Shown: piece after piece, positions 29,782-39,138 of the stretch
Layout: every line of letters begins with the position of its first letter
How positions within the stretch are numbered: position 1 is the first letter of the stretch
DNA from: Thiomicrospira sp. XS5
GTDB lineage: Bacteria > Pseudomonadota > Gammaproteobacteria > Thiomicrospirales > Thiomicrospiraceae
Length of the DNA: 64,000 nt
Direction: 5' to 3'
NCBI RefSeq assembly: GCF_001507555.1
Contig: NZ_LQBO01000001.1
Coordinates: forward strand, 496,001-560,000
Translations under genes and position numbers: made by a program
The notes under the pieces: generated by a model
What the model was told of the DNA's origin: nothing
The model's database searches: none
Seen by the model: the letters and a program-made list of their open reading frames with translations, nothing else

Positions 29782-30033
29782 TTACTTGCGCATACCGTAT
29801 TTTTGACGGAATTTTTCAACACGTCCTTCCGTATCGACCAGTGATTGCTTACCAGTGAAGAAAGGATGTGAAGCACTAGAAACTTCGATACGAACTAGTG
29901 GGTATTCTTTGCCGTCTAAAGTAATGGTGTCGCCAGAAGTCTTTTCAATCGTAGAACGAGTTAAAAAGGTTTCACCAGTCGAGATGTCCTGGAAAACCAC
30001 TTCATTGTATTCTGGATGAATGCCTGCTTGCAT
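29782..30033 (-). CDS. rpmE2: 50S ribosomal protein L31, type B (zinc-free)
   Basis: 83 residues, starting [16 protein letters not shown] and containing [12 protein letters not shown] and [14 protein letters not shown]. It has no CxxC pairs, so it is the zinc-independent paralogue that in many bacteria replaces L31 under zinc limitation. It sits downstream of rho on the same strand, where the ordinary rpmE often lies. Confidence 0.95.
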   Translation of the reverse strand: MQAGIHPEYNEVVFQDISTGETFLTRSTIEKTSGDTITLDGKEYPLVRIEVSSASHPFFTGKQSLVDTEGRVEKFRQKYGMRK

Positions 30034-30288
30034 GATGACGGTCCATTTTATTTATGCAGTGCTCAATTTGTCTCTCTTGTTTGGCCGATTCATTGTCTTT
30101 GGCGTGAAACCAAAACAAATTGTCAGGGCACAGACAAAGCTGATACACCACTATGTTTAAAAAAAGAAAGCGAAATTATAGAACTAAAAAACAAAATTGC
30201 AAGGAAAAACCGCATTTAATGGATGAAATACTTGCAATTTTTTGGATTTTTGTTCGAAGTGCTCTCCTAGGAGTCGGTATGAAGCGGC

Positions 30289-31548
30289 TTAGCGCTTCAT
30301 GGCCGTAAAGAGTTCTTGGTTGGTCTTGGTGACCTTCATTTGGTCAATCAACGTCTCAATGGCATCCACTTCGTTGTTGAGGCCTTGCAAGAAACGACGC
30401 AAAATCCAAATGTTCTGATATTCTTCCGGCGTGGTGAGCAACTCTTCTTTACGCGTACCGGACTTCTCGATGTTGATGGCCGGGAAGGTGCGTTTTTCGG
30501 CGATGCTGCGTGATAGATGCAGTTCCATGTTACCGGTGCCTTTGAACTCTTCGAAGATGACTTCGTCCATTTTCGAACCGGTGTCCACCAAGGCCGTGGC
30601 GATGATAGTCAGGGAGCCGCCTTCTTCGATATTACGTGCGGCACCGAAGAAACGTTTCGGGCGGTGCAACGCGTTGGCGTCCACACCCCCGGTCAGAATC
30701 TTGCCGGAAGATGGCACTACGGTGTTGTAAGCCCGCGCCAAACGAGTGATGGAATCCAGTAAGATGACCACGTCGGTTTTGTGCTCAACCAAACGCTTGG
30801 CTTTTTCAATGACCATTTCCGCGACTTGAACGTGGCGGGTGGCCGGTTCGTCAAAGGTGGAGGAAATGACTTCGCCCTTAACGGTGCGTTGCATTTCAGT
30901 CACCTCTTCCGGACGTTCGTCGATCAACAGCACGATCAAATAGGCTTCCGGGTGGTTTTCGGCGATGGATTGAGCGATTTGCTGCAAAATCACGGTTTTA
31001 CCGGATTTTGGTGGCGCCACAATCAAACCACGCTGCCCTTTACCAAATGGTGCGGCAATGTCGATAATACGTGTTGTGATATCTTCCGTGCTGCCGTTGC
31101 CCAATTCCATTTTCAAACGCTCTTGGGCGTGTAATGGGGTCAGGTTTTCGAAGGCGATTTTCTTACGGGCGACATCCGGATCCTCGAAGTTGATTTTTTC
31201 AACTTTCAACAAGGCAAAATAGCGCTCACCGTCTTTTGGCGGACGAATTTTGCCTTGAATGGTATCCCCTTTACGTAGACCGAAGCGACGAATCTGGCTC
31301 GGCGAGACGTAAAGATCGTCCGGGCCGGCCAAGTAAGAGCCGTCGCCGGAGCGTAAGAAGCCGAAACCATCCGGTAGAATTTCAAGCACCCCTTCACCGT
31401 AAATGTCTTCACCGCTTTTGGCGTGCGCTTTCAGAATGGCGAAAATGATGTCTTGTTTTTTCAGACGGGCCAGGTTTTCCAGGCCTTTTTCCGCGGCGAT
31501 GTCCAGCAAAGCGGCCGCAGACATTTTTTTAAGATCGTTTAAGTTCAT
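30289..31548 (-). CDS. rho: Transcription termination factor Rho
   Basis: RecA-like hexameric RNA helicase. Order: N-terminal helical part ([20 protein letters not shown]), RNA-binding cold-shock-like domain with GFGFLRS and [16 protein letters not shown], Walker A region [18 protein letters not shown], Walker [17 protein letters not shown] and the R-loop/Q-loop region. 419 aa is normal. An 8-bp perfect hairpin (arms 30279-30286 and 30293-30300) encloses its own stop codon. The order trxA-rho-rpmE is a common gammaproteobacterial arrangement. Confidence 0.98.
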   Translation of the reverse strand: MNLNDLKKMSAAALLDIAAEKGLENLARLKKQDIIFAILKAHAKSGEDIYGEGVLEILPDGFGFLRSGDGSYLAGPDDLYVSPSQIRRFGLRKGDTIQGKIRPPKDGERYFALLKVEKINFEDPDVARKKIAFENLTPLHAQERLKMELGNGSTEDITTRIIDIAAPFGKGQRGLIVAPPKSGKTVILQQIAQSIAENHPEAYLIVLLIDERPEEVTEMQRTVKGEVISSTFDEPATRHVQVAEMVIEKAKRLVEHKTDVVILLDSITRLARAYNTVVPSSGKILTGGVDANALHRPKRFFGAARNIEEGGSLTIIATALVDTGSKMDEVIFEEFKGTGNMELHLSRSIAEKRTFPAINIEKSGTRKEELLTTPEEYQNIWILRRFLQGLNNEVDAIETLIDQMKVTKTNQELFTAMKR

Positions 31549-31632
31549 ATGGTTATAACTGTCTTTGAGTAAGGTTGAACGGGGTAGTTGGAAGTTTAAA
31601 TGTTTGGGAGATGATCGGGTGATTGTGAATCT

Positions 31633-31660
31633 AAACCGCCCATTGACGTCGGGCGGTTTT
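31633..31660 (-). terminator. Probable terminator between trxA and rho
   Basis: Arms AAACCGCCC (31633-31641) and GGGCGGTTT (31651-31659) around a 9-nt loop. In the minus direction the T-run is only three bases, so termination may be partial. Confidence 0.55.
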
Positions 31661-31680
31661 GAACGGGAAGTCCGTGAGGA

Positions 31681-32007
31681 TTATAGGTTACCGTCTAAGA
31701 ATGCACACAATTGAGACTTAGAAAGCGCGCCGACTTGCGTGGCGTCCACTTCACCGTTTTTGAATAGAACCAATGTCGGAATACCGCGCACGCCATATTT
31801 TGGCGGCGTCGCTGGGTTTTCGTCGATGTTCAATTTAGCGACTTTGATTTTCCCTGCGTATTCACCGGCAACCTCGTCCAAAATTGGCGCGATCATTTTA
31901 CAAGGACCACACCATTCGGCCCAGAAGTCCACCAAAACAGGAACGTCGGACTGTAGTACTTCACTGTCAAAGTTTGCATCAGAGGTTGCAATCATGTTGT
32001 CACTCAT
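31681..32007 (-). CDS. trxA: Thioredoxin 1
   Basis: 108 residues with the active site WAEWCGPCK near residue 32-40 and the cis-proline loop [13 protein letters not shown]. It closely follows the E. coli TrxA pattern, including [10 protein letters not shown] and the C-terminal GALSKSQL. An unusual third Cys sits in LCAFLD near the C-terminus. AAGGAG lies before the ATG. It is the upstream gene of trxA-rho. Confidence 0.97.
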   Translation of the reverse strand: MSDNMIATSDANFDSEVLQSDVPVLVDFWAEWCGPCKMIAPILDEVAGEYAGKIKVAKLNIDENPATPPKYGVRGIPTLVLFKNGEVDATQVGALSKSQLCAFLDGNL

Positions 32008-32372
32008 TAGGTAACTCCTTACGTTTTAAGTATCTCGATTTTGATGCTTACACGCATCCCCAGTTGGTTGTGGAGAAAGTCGTATGGGAAGCAATCAGGG
32101 TCGAGATAAGAATTATCATCCGATTCTTTATTTGGGTTTTCCGTTGCGGCGGAACCCGTTTATGTATGCGTCGGATGAAGATTGAATTTTTGAAATTTGG
32201 ATAATTATTACATTGTTTCCATTTTCAATGCAAGCAAAATCTGAAATGTTTTTCATTTGGCGATTGGCGGGGGTGAATAAAAGATGCTGAAAGCGCCAAA
32301 ATCCCTTAGGATATGCGCATTACCTATCCCTTTTCACGATTGACACGATTTTGGTTTTCGATTTTAGTTTTT
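32008..32372. other. Non-coding divergent interval between trxA and uvrD
   Basis: 365 bp without a supportable gene. Short open frames run through it but have no ribosome-binding site. It must hold the trxA and uvrD promoters; TTGACA at 32340-32345 with TTTAGT at 32363-32368 is a weak candidate but lies too close to the uvrD ATG. I see no hairpin or repeat of note. Confidence 0.6.
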
Positions 32373-34589
32373 ATGGATATTTCACATATATTAAATGATT
32401 TAAATGACGCCCAGCGAGAAGCGGTGACGGTGGACGACCGTCATGCGTTGATTCTTGCCGGTGCCGGCAGTGGCAAAACCCGGGTGCTGGTGCATCGCAT
32501 TGCCTGGTTGACGGAGGTGATGGGGTTTTCGGCGTATAACATTCTGGCCGTGACCTTCACCAATAAAGCCGCCAGCGAAATGCGCGGCCGGGTGGAGGCG
32601 TTGATCGGCAATCAGTCGCAAGGCATTACCATGGGCACCTTCCACGGCATTGCTTACCGCTTGTTGCGCACCCATTATCAGGAAGCCGGTCTGCCGCAAG
32701 CCTTTCAGATTCTCGATGCCGATGACCAGAAACGTGTGATCAAGCGGTTACTAAAAGCCTTGGAACTGGACGAAGCGCAATGGCCGCATAAGCAGGTGCA
32801 GGCGTTTATCAACGGTGAAAAAGAAGAAGGTCGCCGTCCGCATCACATTGACGCCGGACACAATCCGTATGTGCGCAAGATGGTGCAGATTTATCAAGCC
32901 TACGAAGAACAGTGCAAGCGGGCAGGCCTGGTGGATTTTGCCGAATTATTGCTGCGCGCCCACGAATTGTGGCTGAAGAATCCGCAAGTGTTGGCGCATT
33001 ACCAAAATCGTTACCGTCATATTCTGGTGGACGAATTTCAAGACACCAATACCTTGCAATACGCCTGGTTGCGGGTGTTGGCGGGCGCCACGGGCAAATT
33101 GTTTATTGTCGGGGATGACGACCAATCCATTTACGGTTGGCGTGGGGCGAAAATCGAGAACATCCGCCGTTTCGACGAGGATTTTTCCGATGTGAAAACC
33201 GTTCGCCTGGAGCAGAACTACCGTTCCACTAATGTGATTTTGAAAGCCGCCAATGCGTTGATTGCGCACAACCAGGACCGGATGGGGAAAAACCTTTGGA
33301 GTGCCGGCGAAGACGGCGAGCCGATTCAAATTTACGAAGCCTTCAACGAGCAGGATGAAGCGCGCTATATCTGTAATCAGATTGAAGCCTGGTGCGAACA
33401 AGGCGGCAGCCGTTCGGAAATTGCGGTGTTGTACCGTTCCAACGCCCAGTCGCGCGTCATGGAGCAGGCGCTGTTGCAGGCGCAGATTCCGTATCGGGTG
33501 TATGGCGGTTTGCGGTTTTACGATCGTGCCGAAATCAAGGATGTGTTGGCTTATCTGCGCCTGTTGATCAGTCGCGAAGACGATGCCGCCTTCGAACGGG
33601 TGTATAACCATCCGCCGCGCGGCATCGGCAATAAAACCGCCGACCAAATCCGCGAAGTGGCACGAATGGAGGAAATTTCGCTCTGGCAAGCGGCCAATCA
33701 GTTGGTGGAAGCCGGTTTAACGGCGCGTGCCAAAACCTCGGTGAATGGCTTTTTGTCGCTCATTGAGTCGCTGGATCAAAGCACCGAAGGGCAGGCGTTG
33801 CAGGACCAGGTCATGCAGGTGGTGTCGCGCTCCGGCTTGCAATTGCATTTTGAAAAAGACACATCGGAGCAAGGGCAAAGCCGTTTGGAAAACATCGACG
33901 AATTGATCAACGCTGTCAGTCAATTCAAGCCGATGCGCACAAACGAAAGTGTGGCTGATTTGCCGAGCGATGCCTTCGATGAACCGAATTTCGATAACCC
34001 TCTGGCGGAGTTTTTGGCGCAGGCAGCGTTGGAAGCCGGTGAACAACAGGCGGACCATTGGGAATCGTCGGTGCAGTTGATGACGCTGCATGCCGCCAAA
34101 GGCCTGGAATTTCCGTTAGTGTTTATGATTGGTTTGGAAGAAGGCTTGTTCCCGTCTCAACAATCGCAGGAAGATCCGTATCGATTGGAAGAAGAGCGTC
34201 GCCTGGCCTATGTCGGCATTACACGGGCGGAAAAACAGTTGATGATCTCCTACGCGAACCGTCGCCGGATGCATGGTTCGGAGTTTTATCCATTACCATC
34301 GCGCTTTTTAAAAGAGATCCCCGAAGACTGTGTGCAGCATGTGCGTTTAAAAGGATCGGCTCAGGCGACCACGGCGTCTTCTTATGGCGGTGGTTTTGGT
34401 TCAGGCGCGTCCGCTACTTTGAACGAAAGCGGCTATCAAGCCGGTGAACGGGTGTTTCATCAGAAGTTCGGGGAGGGCATGGTGTTGGCGACCGAGGGGG
34501 CCGGTGACCATGCGCGCATTCAGGTGAATTTCAATCATGCCGGTACCAAGTGGCTGGTGGCGGCCTTTGCCAAACTGGAGAAATTGTGA
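32373..34589 (+). CDS. uvrD: DNA helicase II (UvrD)
   Basis: Superfamily 1A 3'-5' helicase for nucleotide excision and mismatch repair. Motifs in order: Q-motif LNDAQREAV, Walker A AGAGSGKT, TFTNKAASEMRGR, DEFQDTN (motif II), DDDQSIYGWRGA, RLEQNYRS, VQLMTLHAAKGLEFP and VGITRAEKQL. The C-terminal ~50 residues form the UvrD/PcrA Tudor-like domain (GERVFHQKFGEGMVL). The ATG at 32373 gives 738 aa and the family N-terminus MDISHILNDLNDAQREA; the longer frame upstream is not typical. The stop overlaps the start of the ABC ATPase. Confidence 0.95.
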   Translation: MDISHILNDLNDAQREAVTVDDRHALILAGAGSGKTRVLVHRIAWLTEVMGFSAYNILAVTFTNKAASEMRGRVEALIGNQSQGITMGTFHGIAYRLLRTHYQEAGLPQAFQILDADDQKRVIKRLLKALELDEAQWPHKQVQAFINGEKEEGRRPHHIDAGHNPYVRKMVQIYQAYEEQCKRAGLVDFAELLLRAHELWLKNPQVLAHYQNRYRHILVDEFQDTNTLQYAWLRVLAGATGKLFIVGDDDQSIYGWRGAKIENIRRFDEDFSDVKTVRLEQNYRSTNVILKAANALIAHNQDRMGKNLWSAGEDGEPIQIYEAFNEQDEARYICNQIEAWCEQGGSRSEIAVLYRSNAQSRVMEQALLQAQIPYRVYGGLRFYDRAEIKDVLAYLRLLISREDDAAFERVYNHPPRGIGNKTADQIREVARMEEISLWQAANQLVEAGLTARAKTSVNGFLSLIESLDQSTEGQALQDQVMQVVSRSGLQLHFEKDTSEQGQSRLENIDELINAVSQFKPMRTNESVADLPSDAFDEPNFDNPLAEFLAQAALEAGEQQADHWESSVQLMTLHAAKGLEFPLVFMIGLEEGLFPSQQSQEDPYRLEEERRLAYVGITRAEKQLMISYANRRRMHGSEFYPLPSRFLKEIPEDCVQHVRLKGSAQATTASSYGGGFGSGASATLNESGYQAGERVFHQKFGEGMVLATEGAGDHARIQVNFNHAGTKWLVAAFAKLEKL

Positions 34590-35197
34590 TGTTCCGCGTC
34601 GAGGAATTGGGCATTTCGTCCTTGTTGGCGCCGGTATCGTTTGCTTTGGCCGAACAAGAAATTTTAATGGTGTCCGGCGTGTCCGGTTCCGGTAAGTCGC
34701 TTTTGTTGCGCGCGTTGGCCGACTTGGAGGCGCATTCCGGCCAGGCCTGGTTGAATTTGGAAGAGCAGGCGGCCTTTCCCTCGCCGGTGTGGCGGCGTCG
34801 GGTGATGTGGTTTCCGGCGGAAACGGCCTGGTGGGAAGATGCGGTTTTGGCGCATTATCCGCCAGCGGCCATTGAAAATGACCAGGCCTGGTTATTATCC
34901 GGTTTGTCGGCTTTGGGGCTGTCAAAATCGATTCTGAAGCAGCCGGTGGCAGCGTTGTCGAGTGGCGAAAAACAACGGTTGGCGTTGTTGCGTGGGCTGG
35001 CGTTCCGGCCGAAAGTCTTGTTGTTGGATGAGGTGACGGCCAATCTGGATCCGAATACGACCTTGGCGGTCGAAGCATTGGTACAGGCGTATTTGGCGGA
35101 AGTCGGTGGTTGCGCCGTTTGGGTGTCGCACGATCCGGCGCAGTCGGAAAGGCTGGCTTCCCGGCAATTGACGCTGTCAAAAATTTCGGCTTCGTAA
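34589..35197 (+). CDS. Orphan ABC transporter ATP-binding protein (FetA/YbbL-like)
   Basis: 202 residues with Walker A GVSGSGKS, signature LSSGEKQRLALLRGL, Walker B VLLLDEVTANLD and the H-loop WVSHD. Short length and motif pattern resemble FetA (YbbL), the ATPase of an iron exporter, but no FetB-like permease is adjacent. The ATG at 34589 overlaps the uvrD stop (TGATG). Two exact palindrome copies lie 140 bp apart in this small gene. Confidence 0.8.
   Translation: MFRVEELGISSLLAPVSFALAEQEILMVSGVSGSGKSLLLRALADLEAHSGQAWLNLEEQAAFPSPVWRRRVMWFPAETAWWEDAVLAHYPPAAIENDQAWLLSGLSALGLSKSILKQPVAALSSGEKQRLALLRGLAFRPKVLLLDEVTANLDPNTTLAVEALVQAYLAEVGGCAVWVSHDPAQSERLASRQLTLSKISAS
34741..34750. repeat. CCAGGCCTGG palindrome copy
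   Basis: In the ABC ATPase, read as Gly-Gln-Ala-Trp-Leu. Confidence 0.95.
34882..34891. repeat. CCAGGCCTGG palindrome copy
   Basis: In the ABC ATPase, read as Asp-Gln-Ala-Trp-Leu. Confidence 0.95.
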
Positions 35198-35287
35198 TTT
35201 CGTTTTGGAAGCGCGCCAGAGCCTTGCTGAACGCTGCCTTTAAAACGCGACTTTGAAACCGGTCAATGGCCGAAAAGCGCCAGCGGT

Positions 35288-35617
35288 TTATTTGTCGAAG
35301 TATTTATCCAGTTCTTCGTACAGGATTTCCATATACATTAGTTTCGGTCCGCCACCCATGACGACCGCCATCATCGCGGCTTCCAGCATTTCTTCTTTGG
35401 TGGCGTTGGCCTCAACACAATCTTTAGCGTGGACGGCGATGCACCAGGCGCATTGGAACGCAATGGCCAGCGATAGCAGAATTAAATGCTTGCTTTTGGC
35501 ATCCATTGCCCCGTCTTTTTCGGCGATCTTAATGAAAGCACTGAACTCTTTCAGTTGGTCCGGCATATCCTCCATTAGACGCCCCATCAGTTGTCCGGTT
35601 TCCTGTAATCTTTCCAT
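35288..35617 (-). CDS. Carboxymuconolactone decarboxylase / AhpD-like protein
   Basis: 109 residues, all-helical AhpD-like fold. The redox motif is CAWCIAVHAKDC, that is CxxC followed by the conserved His, as in AhpD peroxidase-reductase components rather than in true lactone decarboxylases. A role in thiol-dependent peroxide or disulfide chemistry is likely; the partner is unknown. GGAGAG lies before the ATG. It is a single gene between the ABC ATPase (converging) and mnmC (divergent). Confidence 0.82.
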   Translation of the reverse strand: MERLQETGQLMGRLMEDMPDQLKEFSAFIKIAEKDGAMDAKSKHLILLSLAIAFQCAWCIAVHAKDCVEANATKEEMLEAAMMAVVMGGGPKLMYMEILYEELDKYFDK

Positions 35618-35795
35618 GGTGTTCTCTCCTCATGTATTGACAAGCAGTTTTACTTAGGCAGACAAATTTATCTTACCGCAAAAGATTTTCAGTGTGTTTC
35701 GGTTTTATGAAAAAACTGAAACAACGCATTGATTAAAAAGTGATTCATGTGAATGGATCGGGCGCACAGCCGTGCTTTTGGTTTAAAATACCCGT

Positions 35796-37787
35796 ATGAC
35801 CGATGACACAAAAATAATGACCTCAGCCAACATTGAATGGACACCGGAACAGGTGCCCAAAGCCGTGGATTTTGACGACATCTACTATTCGCTTCGCAGT
35901 GGCCTGGTTGAAGCCGATTATGTGTTCGTGCAGCAAAACCGACTCCCGGAGCGTTTTGCCGCCTTGCCGCCAAAGACGGTGTTTACCGTGGCGGAAACCG
36001 GTTTTGGCACTGGGTTGAATTTTTTGCAGACATTACGTTCCTGGTTTGAAAATGCACCGAAAAGTTCTGAATTGCGTTTTATTTCATTTGAAAAGTTTCC
36101 ACTGAGTGTCGAAGATTTAAAAAAAGCGCATTCTGCTTTTGATGAATTAGGGACGCTGTCGCAAGCGTTGCGTGATGCTTACCCGCTTCGCTTGCCCGGC
36201 TGGCATGAAGTGCTGTTATTTGACGGGAAAGTTCGGTTAATTGTTTGGTTTGGCGATGTTTTGCAGGGATTGGCTGAGTTTGACTGTTTGGTGGATGCTT
36301 GGTTTTTGGATGGCTTTACGCCGAGTAAAAACCCGGATATGTGGCAACCGAATGTATACACCAATATGGCGCGTTTAAGCCATGCCGAAACCACGTTTGC
36401 CACTTTTACCGTCGCGGGCGAGGTGCGCCGTGGCTTGCAAAAAGCCGGCTTTGAGGTGGAAAAGGCCCCCGGTTTTGAATTTAAGCGTGAAATGTGTCAT
36501 GGCCGTTTGGCCCAGGTACGAAGCTTTGCGTCGAAGGCGCCTTGGTTTAGGATGCCAGACTCGATTGTTGCGTCCGAGCGGCGGGCGATCGTGGTAGGGG
36601 CTGGGTTGGCCGGGGCGACGGTGGCGCGCCAGTTGGCACAGCAAGGTTGGTCGGTGCAAGTGGTGGAGGCGGCTGCGCAACCTGCCCAGCAGGCGTCCGG
36701 TAATTTGGCCGGTGCCATTCATCCGTTGGTGACGGCGGATTGGAATCTGCGCAGTCAGTTTTATTTGCGAGGGTTCGAAACCACCTTGAAGTGGTTAGAA
36801 CCCTGGCTGGCGGCGCATGAAATTGTGGGCGAACTCAACGGGTTGATGCAATTAGCGGTGACCGACACCATTGATACACGTTTGCGAGAAAGCTTGAAGC
36901 GCGTTGGGTTGCCGCCGGAGTTTGCGGTCTGGTGCAATGCCGAACAAGCGGGAGAGCATATTGGACAAGCGACGCCGTTTGAGGGGATGTTTTTCCCGCA
37001 AGGGGGGTGGGTGCGCCCGTCGACCGTGGTGGAGCAATGTTTGGCACACGATGCGATTGAATTGCGTTTGAGCGAGACGGTGGTGGATTTCACGCAAAAC
37101 GGCCAGGCCTGGTCGGTTTTAACGGATAAAGCGCAATTGGAAGCGGACGTCCTAGTGGTGGCCACCGGTGCTTTGGACGAGCGCTTGAATCGAAAATTGG
37201 GCTTGCCGGTTCGTCGGGTGAAAGGGCAGGTGACGCATTTGTCGGCGAGCGAGTTTCAGACACCCTTGCATTGTACCGTGACGCATCGCGGTTATACGGT
37301 TAATGGCGCGTTTGGCGGTGATGCGCCCTATACGGCCGTCACCGGCGCGACTTTTGAAGGGGCTGATTCGAGTGTCGAGTTATCCGAAACCGCTCAGGCC
37401 GACAATCGTGCCATGGTGACCGAAGCCTTGCCGGATTGGTTGGCTGGAGAGACAGGTTTGCACGGTAACATCGGGTTTCGTCCGGCCGTCGCCGACCACC
37501 TGCCGTTGGTGGGCGCGGTGCCGAATCCGGAATGGATGCGGCAAGCCTATTTAACTGAGCCGCGAACGAAGGCATTGCATACGTATTCACCGCAACGTTA
37601 CCAAACGGGGTTGTTTGTCAGTAACGGCCATGGTGCCCGTGGGCTGATGTCGGTCTTTCTCAGCGCGGAAATCATTGGGCGGATGGTGTCTGGTGAGATG
37701 GCCGTGATGTCGAAAAACCTTTACCATGCCGTCCATCCTTCGCGCTTTGATATTCGAAGCTGGCGCAGTGGCAAAAAGTCATACTAA
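35796..37787 (+). CDS. mnmC: Bifunctional tRNA 5-methylaminomethyl-2-thiouridine biosynthesis protein MnmC
   Basis: 663 residues, two fused enzymes acting on the wobble uridine of tRNA. The N-terminal ~235 residues are the SAM-dependent methyltransferase MnmC2 (VAETGFGTGLNFL, then CLVDAWFLDGFTPSKNPDMW). From ~265 the FAD-dependent oxidase MnmC1 begins with the dinucleotide fold AIVVGAGLAGATVARQLAQQG and ends with the GFRPAVADHLPLVG and SNGHGARGLMS signatures. The full length and order are typical. Confidence 0.96.
   Translation: MTDDTKIMTSANIEWTPEQVPKAVDFDDIYYSLRSGLVEADYVFVQQNRLPERFAALPPKTVFTVAETGFGTGLNFLQTLRSWFENAPKSSELRFISFEKFPLSVEDLKKAHSAFDELGTLSQALRDAYPLRLPGWHEVLLFDGKVRLIVWFGDVLQGLAEFDCLVDAWFLDGFTPSKNPDMWQPNVYTNMARLSHAETTFATFTVAGEVRRGLQKAGFEVEKAPGFEFKREMCHGRLAQVRSFASKAPWFRMPDSIVASERRAIVVGAGLAGATVARQLAQQGWSVQVVEAAAQPAQQASGNLAGAIHPLVTADWNLRSQFYLRGFETTLKWLEPWLAAHEIVGELNGLMQLAVTDTIDTRLRESLKRVGLPPEFAVWCNAEQAGEHIGQATPFEGMFFPQGGWVRPSTVVEQCLAHDAIELRLSETVVDFTQNGQAWSVLTDKAQLEADVLVVATGALDERLNRKLGLPVRRVKGQVTHLSASEFQTPLHCTVTHRGYTVNGAFGGDAPYTAVTGATFEGADSSVELSETAQADNRAMVTEALPDWLAGETGLHGNIGFRPAVADHLPLVGAVPNPEWMRQAYLTEPRTKALHTYSPQRYQTGLFVSNGHGARGLMSVFLSAEIIGRMVSGEMAVMSKNLYHAVHPSRFDIRSWRSGKKSY
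37103..37112. repeat. CCAGGCCTGG palindrome copy
   Basis: In the oxidase half of mnmC, read as Gly-Gln-Ala-Trp-Ser. Confidence 0.95.
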
Positions 37788-37878
37788 TTGACTTCTATCT
37801 CTACGTTAAATCGAGTATTATGATGACCGTCAGTTGCATAAAAAATAATGTTAATAATTAAAAACAAGTGGTTCTAAA

Positions 37879-38928
37879 ATGAAAAAAGTACTTTTTACCG
37901 TAATTTTGTCAGTGTGGGGTTTGTCCGGTTGTACGCAATCGATGGTGAATGAAAAGGACGCGACGATGAAAAAGGTCGCGCCATCGTGGATTGTGTCGAC
38001 TCAAGATGAAGACAGTAATTATTTATACGCCAAAGGTCAGGCGCCTTTGGCCGAAGGTCAGGATCAAGCGGTTGAGCAGGCCAAAGTCAGTGCGAAGCAA
38101 AACCTGGCGGCTTTGGTGAAGGGTCGCATGGAAACCATGCCTTCTGCGAAGCAAATCGCCGTGAACGACGAAACGCCGTTTGAGAGCAAGTTGCGCCAAG
38201 CCATTCGCGCGGAAGTGAAAGATTACCAAGTCACGGTACCCGATGCGGATACCGTGTATGTCGACAAGGAAGCCGGTACCGTATTTGCCTTGGCTAAAAT
38301 TCCAAAGGCCGCCATTGATGAAGCCATGATGGAGCGTTTGCAGGCCCTAGATACTCAATTGACGGATTATTTGCATGTGAGCAGTAAAGGATCCAAATTG
38401 AACCAGCTACTGTCGGTTTTGCCAGCCATGCCGACGATTGAAGCACGTGCGGGCTTGAAAGCGCATTTAGAAAATTTTAAAGGTGAGCCAATTTCCTTGC
38501 CGCACGACCAGCTGGCCGAATTGCTACAGAAGCGTATGAACACTTTGGTGGATCAAATCGTCATCAATCTGGATGCCAGTACTCAGGAAACGGCGGCTTT
38601 TGAAACCGCTTTCCGTAAAGCATTGGTATCGGAGGGCTTCAATATGACGGCGAGAAAGCCGGATTTGACCTTCAAATACTTCATCGAAGCGAACGAGTCG
38701 AAAGAAGAAACCTTGTACAAAGTTAGTCTGATCGGCGATTTAGAAATGATCAATGACCTGGGAGTCACCGTGGCGACAGTGAGCAACGAATATCAGGGTA
38801 TGAATGAAATGAAACCGGAAGCGACCGGTGCGGCTTTGATGGCATTTGCCGACGACGCGACCGATACCATCGTCAAGACATCGGTAGACTATATGAATAA
38901 GGTCAATCAACTGAATTACAAACGTTAA
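37879..38928 (+). CDS. LPP20-type lipoprotein
   Basis: 349 residues with a lipobox LSGC at ~15-18 after MKKVLFTVILSVWG. The next ~110 residues fit the LPP20 lipoprotein pattern (PSWIVSTQDEDSNYLYAKGQA, then AVEQAKVSAKQNLAALV), where an exported domain starts with 'W..PP' and an Ala/Lys-rich helix. The rest, predicted alpha/beta, is not recognised. It begins a four-gene plus-strand run with a 65-aa membrane peptide, a YfaZ-like protein and an MBL protein. Its function is unknown. Confidence 0.72.
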   Translation: MKKVLFTVILSVWGLSGCTQSMVNEKDATMKKVAPSWIVSTQDEDSNYLYAKGQAPLAEGQDQAVEQAKVSAKQNLAALVKGRMETMPSAKQIAVNDETPFESKLRQAIRAEVKDYQVTVPDADTVYVDKEAGTVFALAKIPKAAIDEAMMERLQALDTQLTDYLHVSSKGSKLNQLLSVLPAMPTIEARAGLKAHLENFKGEPISLPHDQLAELLQKRMNTLVDQIVINLDASTQETAAFETAFRKALVSEGFNMTARKPDLTFKYFIEANESKEETLYKVSLIGDLEMINDLGVTVATVSNEYQGMNEMKPEATGAALMAFADDATDTIVKTSVDYMNKVNQLNYKR

Positions 38929-38940
38929 GGGTGTGATGAC

Positions 38941-39138
38941 ATGAAAAAACTGTTGCTGGTGTTGCTGGTAGTCGTTTTTGCGGTTTTCGCCGTGATGTTC
39001 GATTGGTTCGGCGCACGTGACATGGCAACGAATGGTGTTGAGGTTGCAAAAAATGCAGTTTCCAGTCTTCAGGAGGCTGGTGATACCTTGTCGCATACAA
39101 TTGAAAAGTTTGACAAACAAATAATGGAGAAGAATTAA
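38941..39138 (+). CDS. Small single-pass membrane protein, 65 aa
   Basis: One hydrophobic segment at residues 3-21 (LLLVLLVVVFAVFAVMFDW) then an amphipathic helical tail. Positive residues (KK) at the N-terminus suggest an anchor or an uncleaved signal. It starts 12 bp behind the lipoprotein and overlaps the next start by one base (TAATG), which supports cotranslation. No family recognised. Confidence 0.68.
   Translation: MKKLLLVLLVVVFAVFAVMFDWFGARDMATNGVEVAKNAVSSLQEAGDTLSHTIEKFDKQIMEKN

Noticed and set aside
30016-30219. 67-codon open frame upstream of rpmE2
   Set aside because: It begins antisense within rpmE2 and shows no ribosome-binding site or conserved pattern; treated as part of the rho-rpmE2 spacer.
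31884-32204. Open frame of 106 codons in the trxA-uvrD interval
   Set aside because: It is antisense to trxA for a third of its length, has no ribosome-binding site and no recognisable domain.
32340-32368. TTGACA ... TTTAGT as uvrD promoter
   Set aside because: Spacing is good, but transcription would start at the ATG itself, leaving no leader, and the -10 box matches at only four of six positions.
34401-35180. 259-codon open frame on the minus strand
   Set aside because: Antisense to the uvrD end and the ABC ATPase; Pro/Thr/Arg-rich with no motif.
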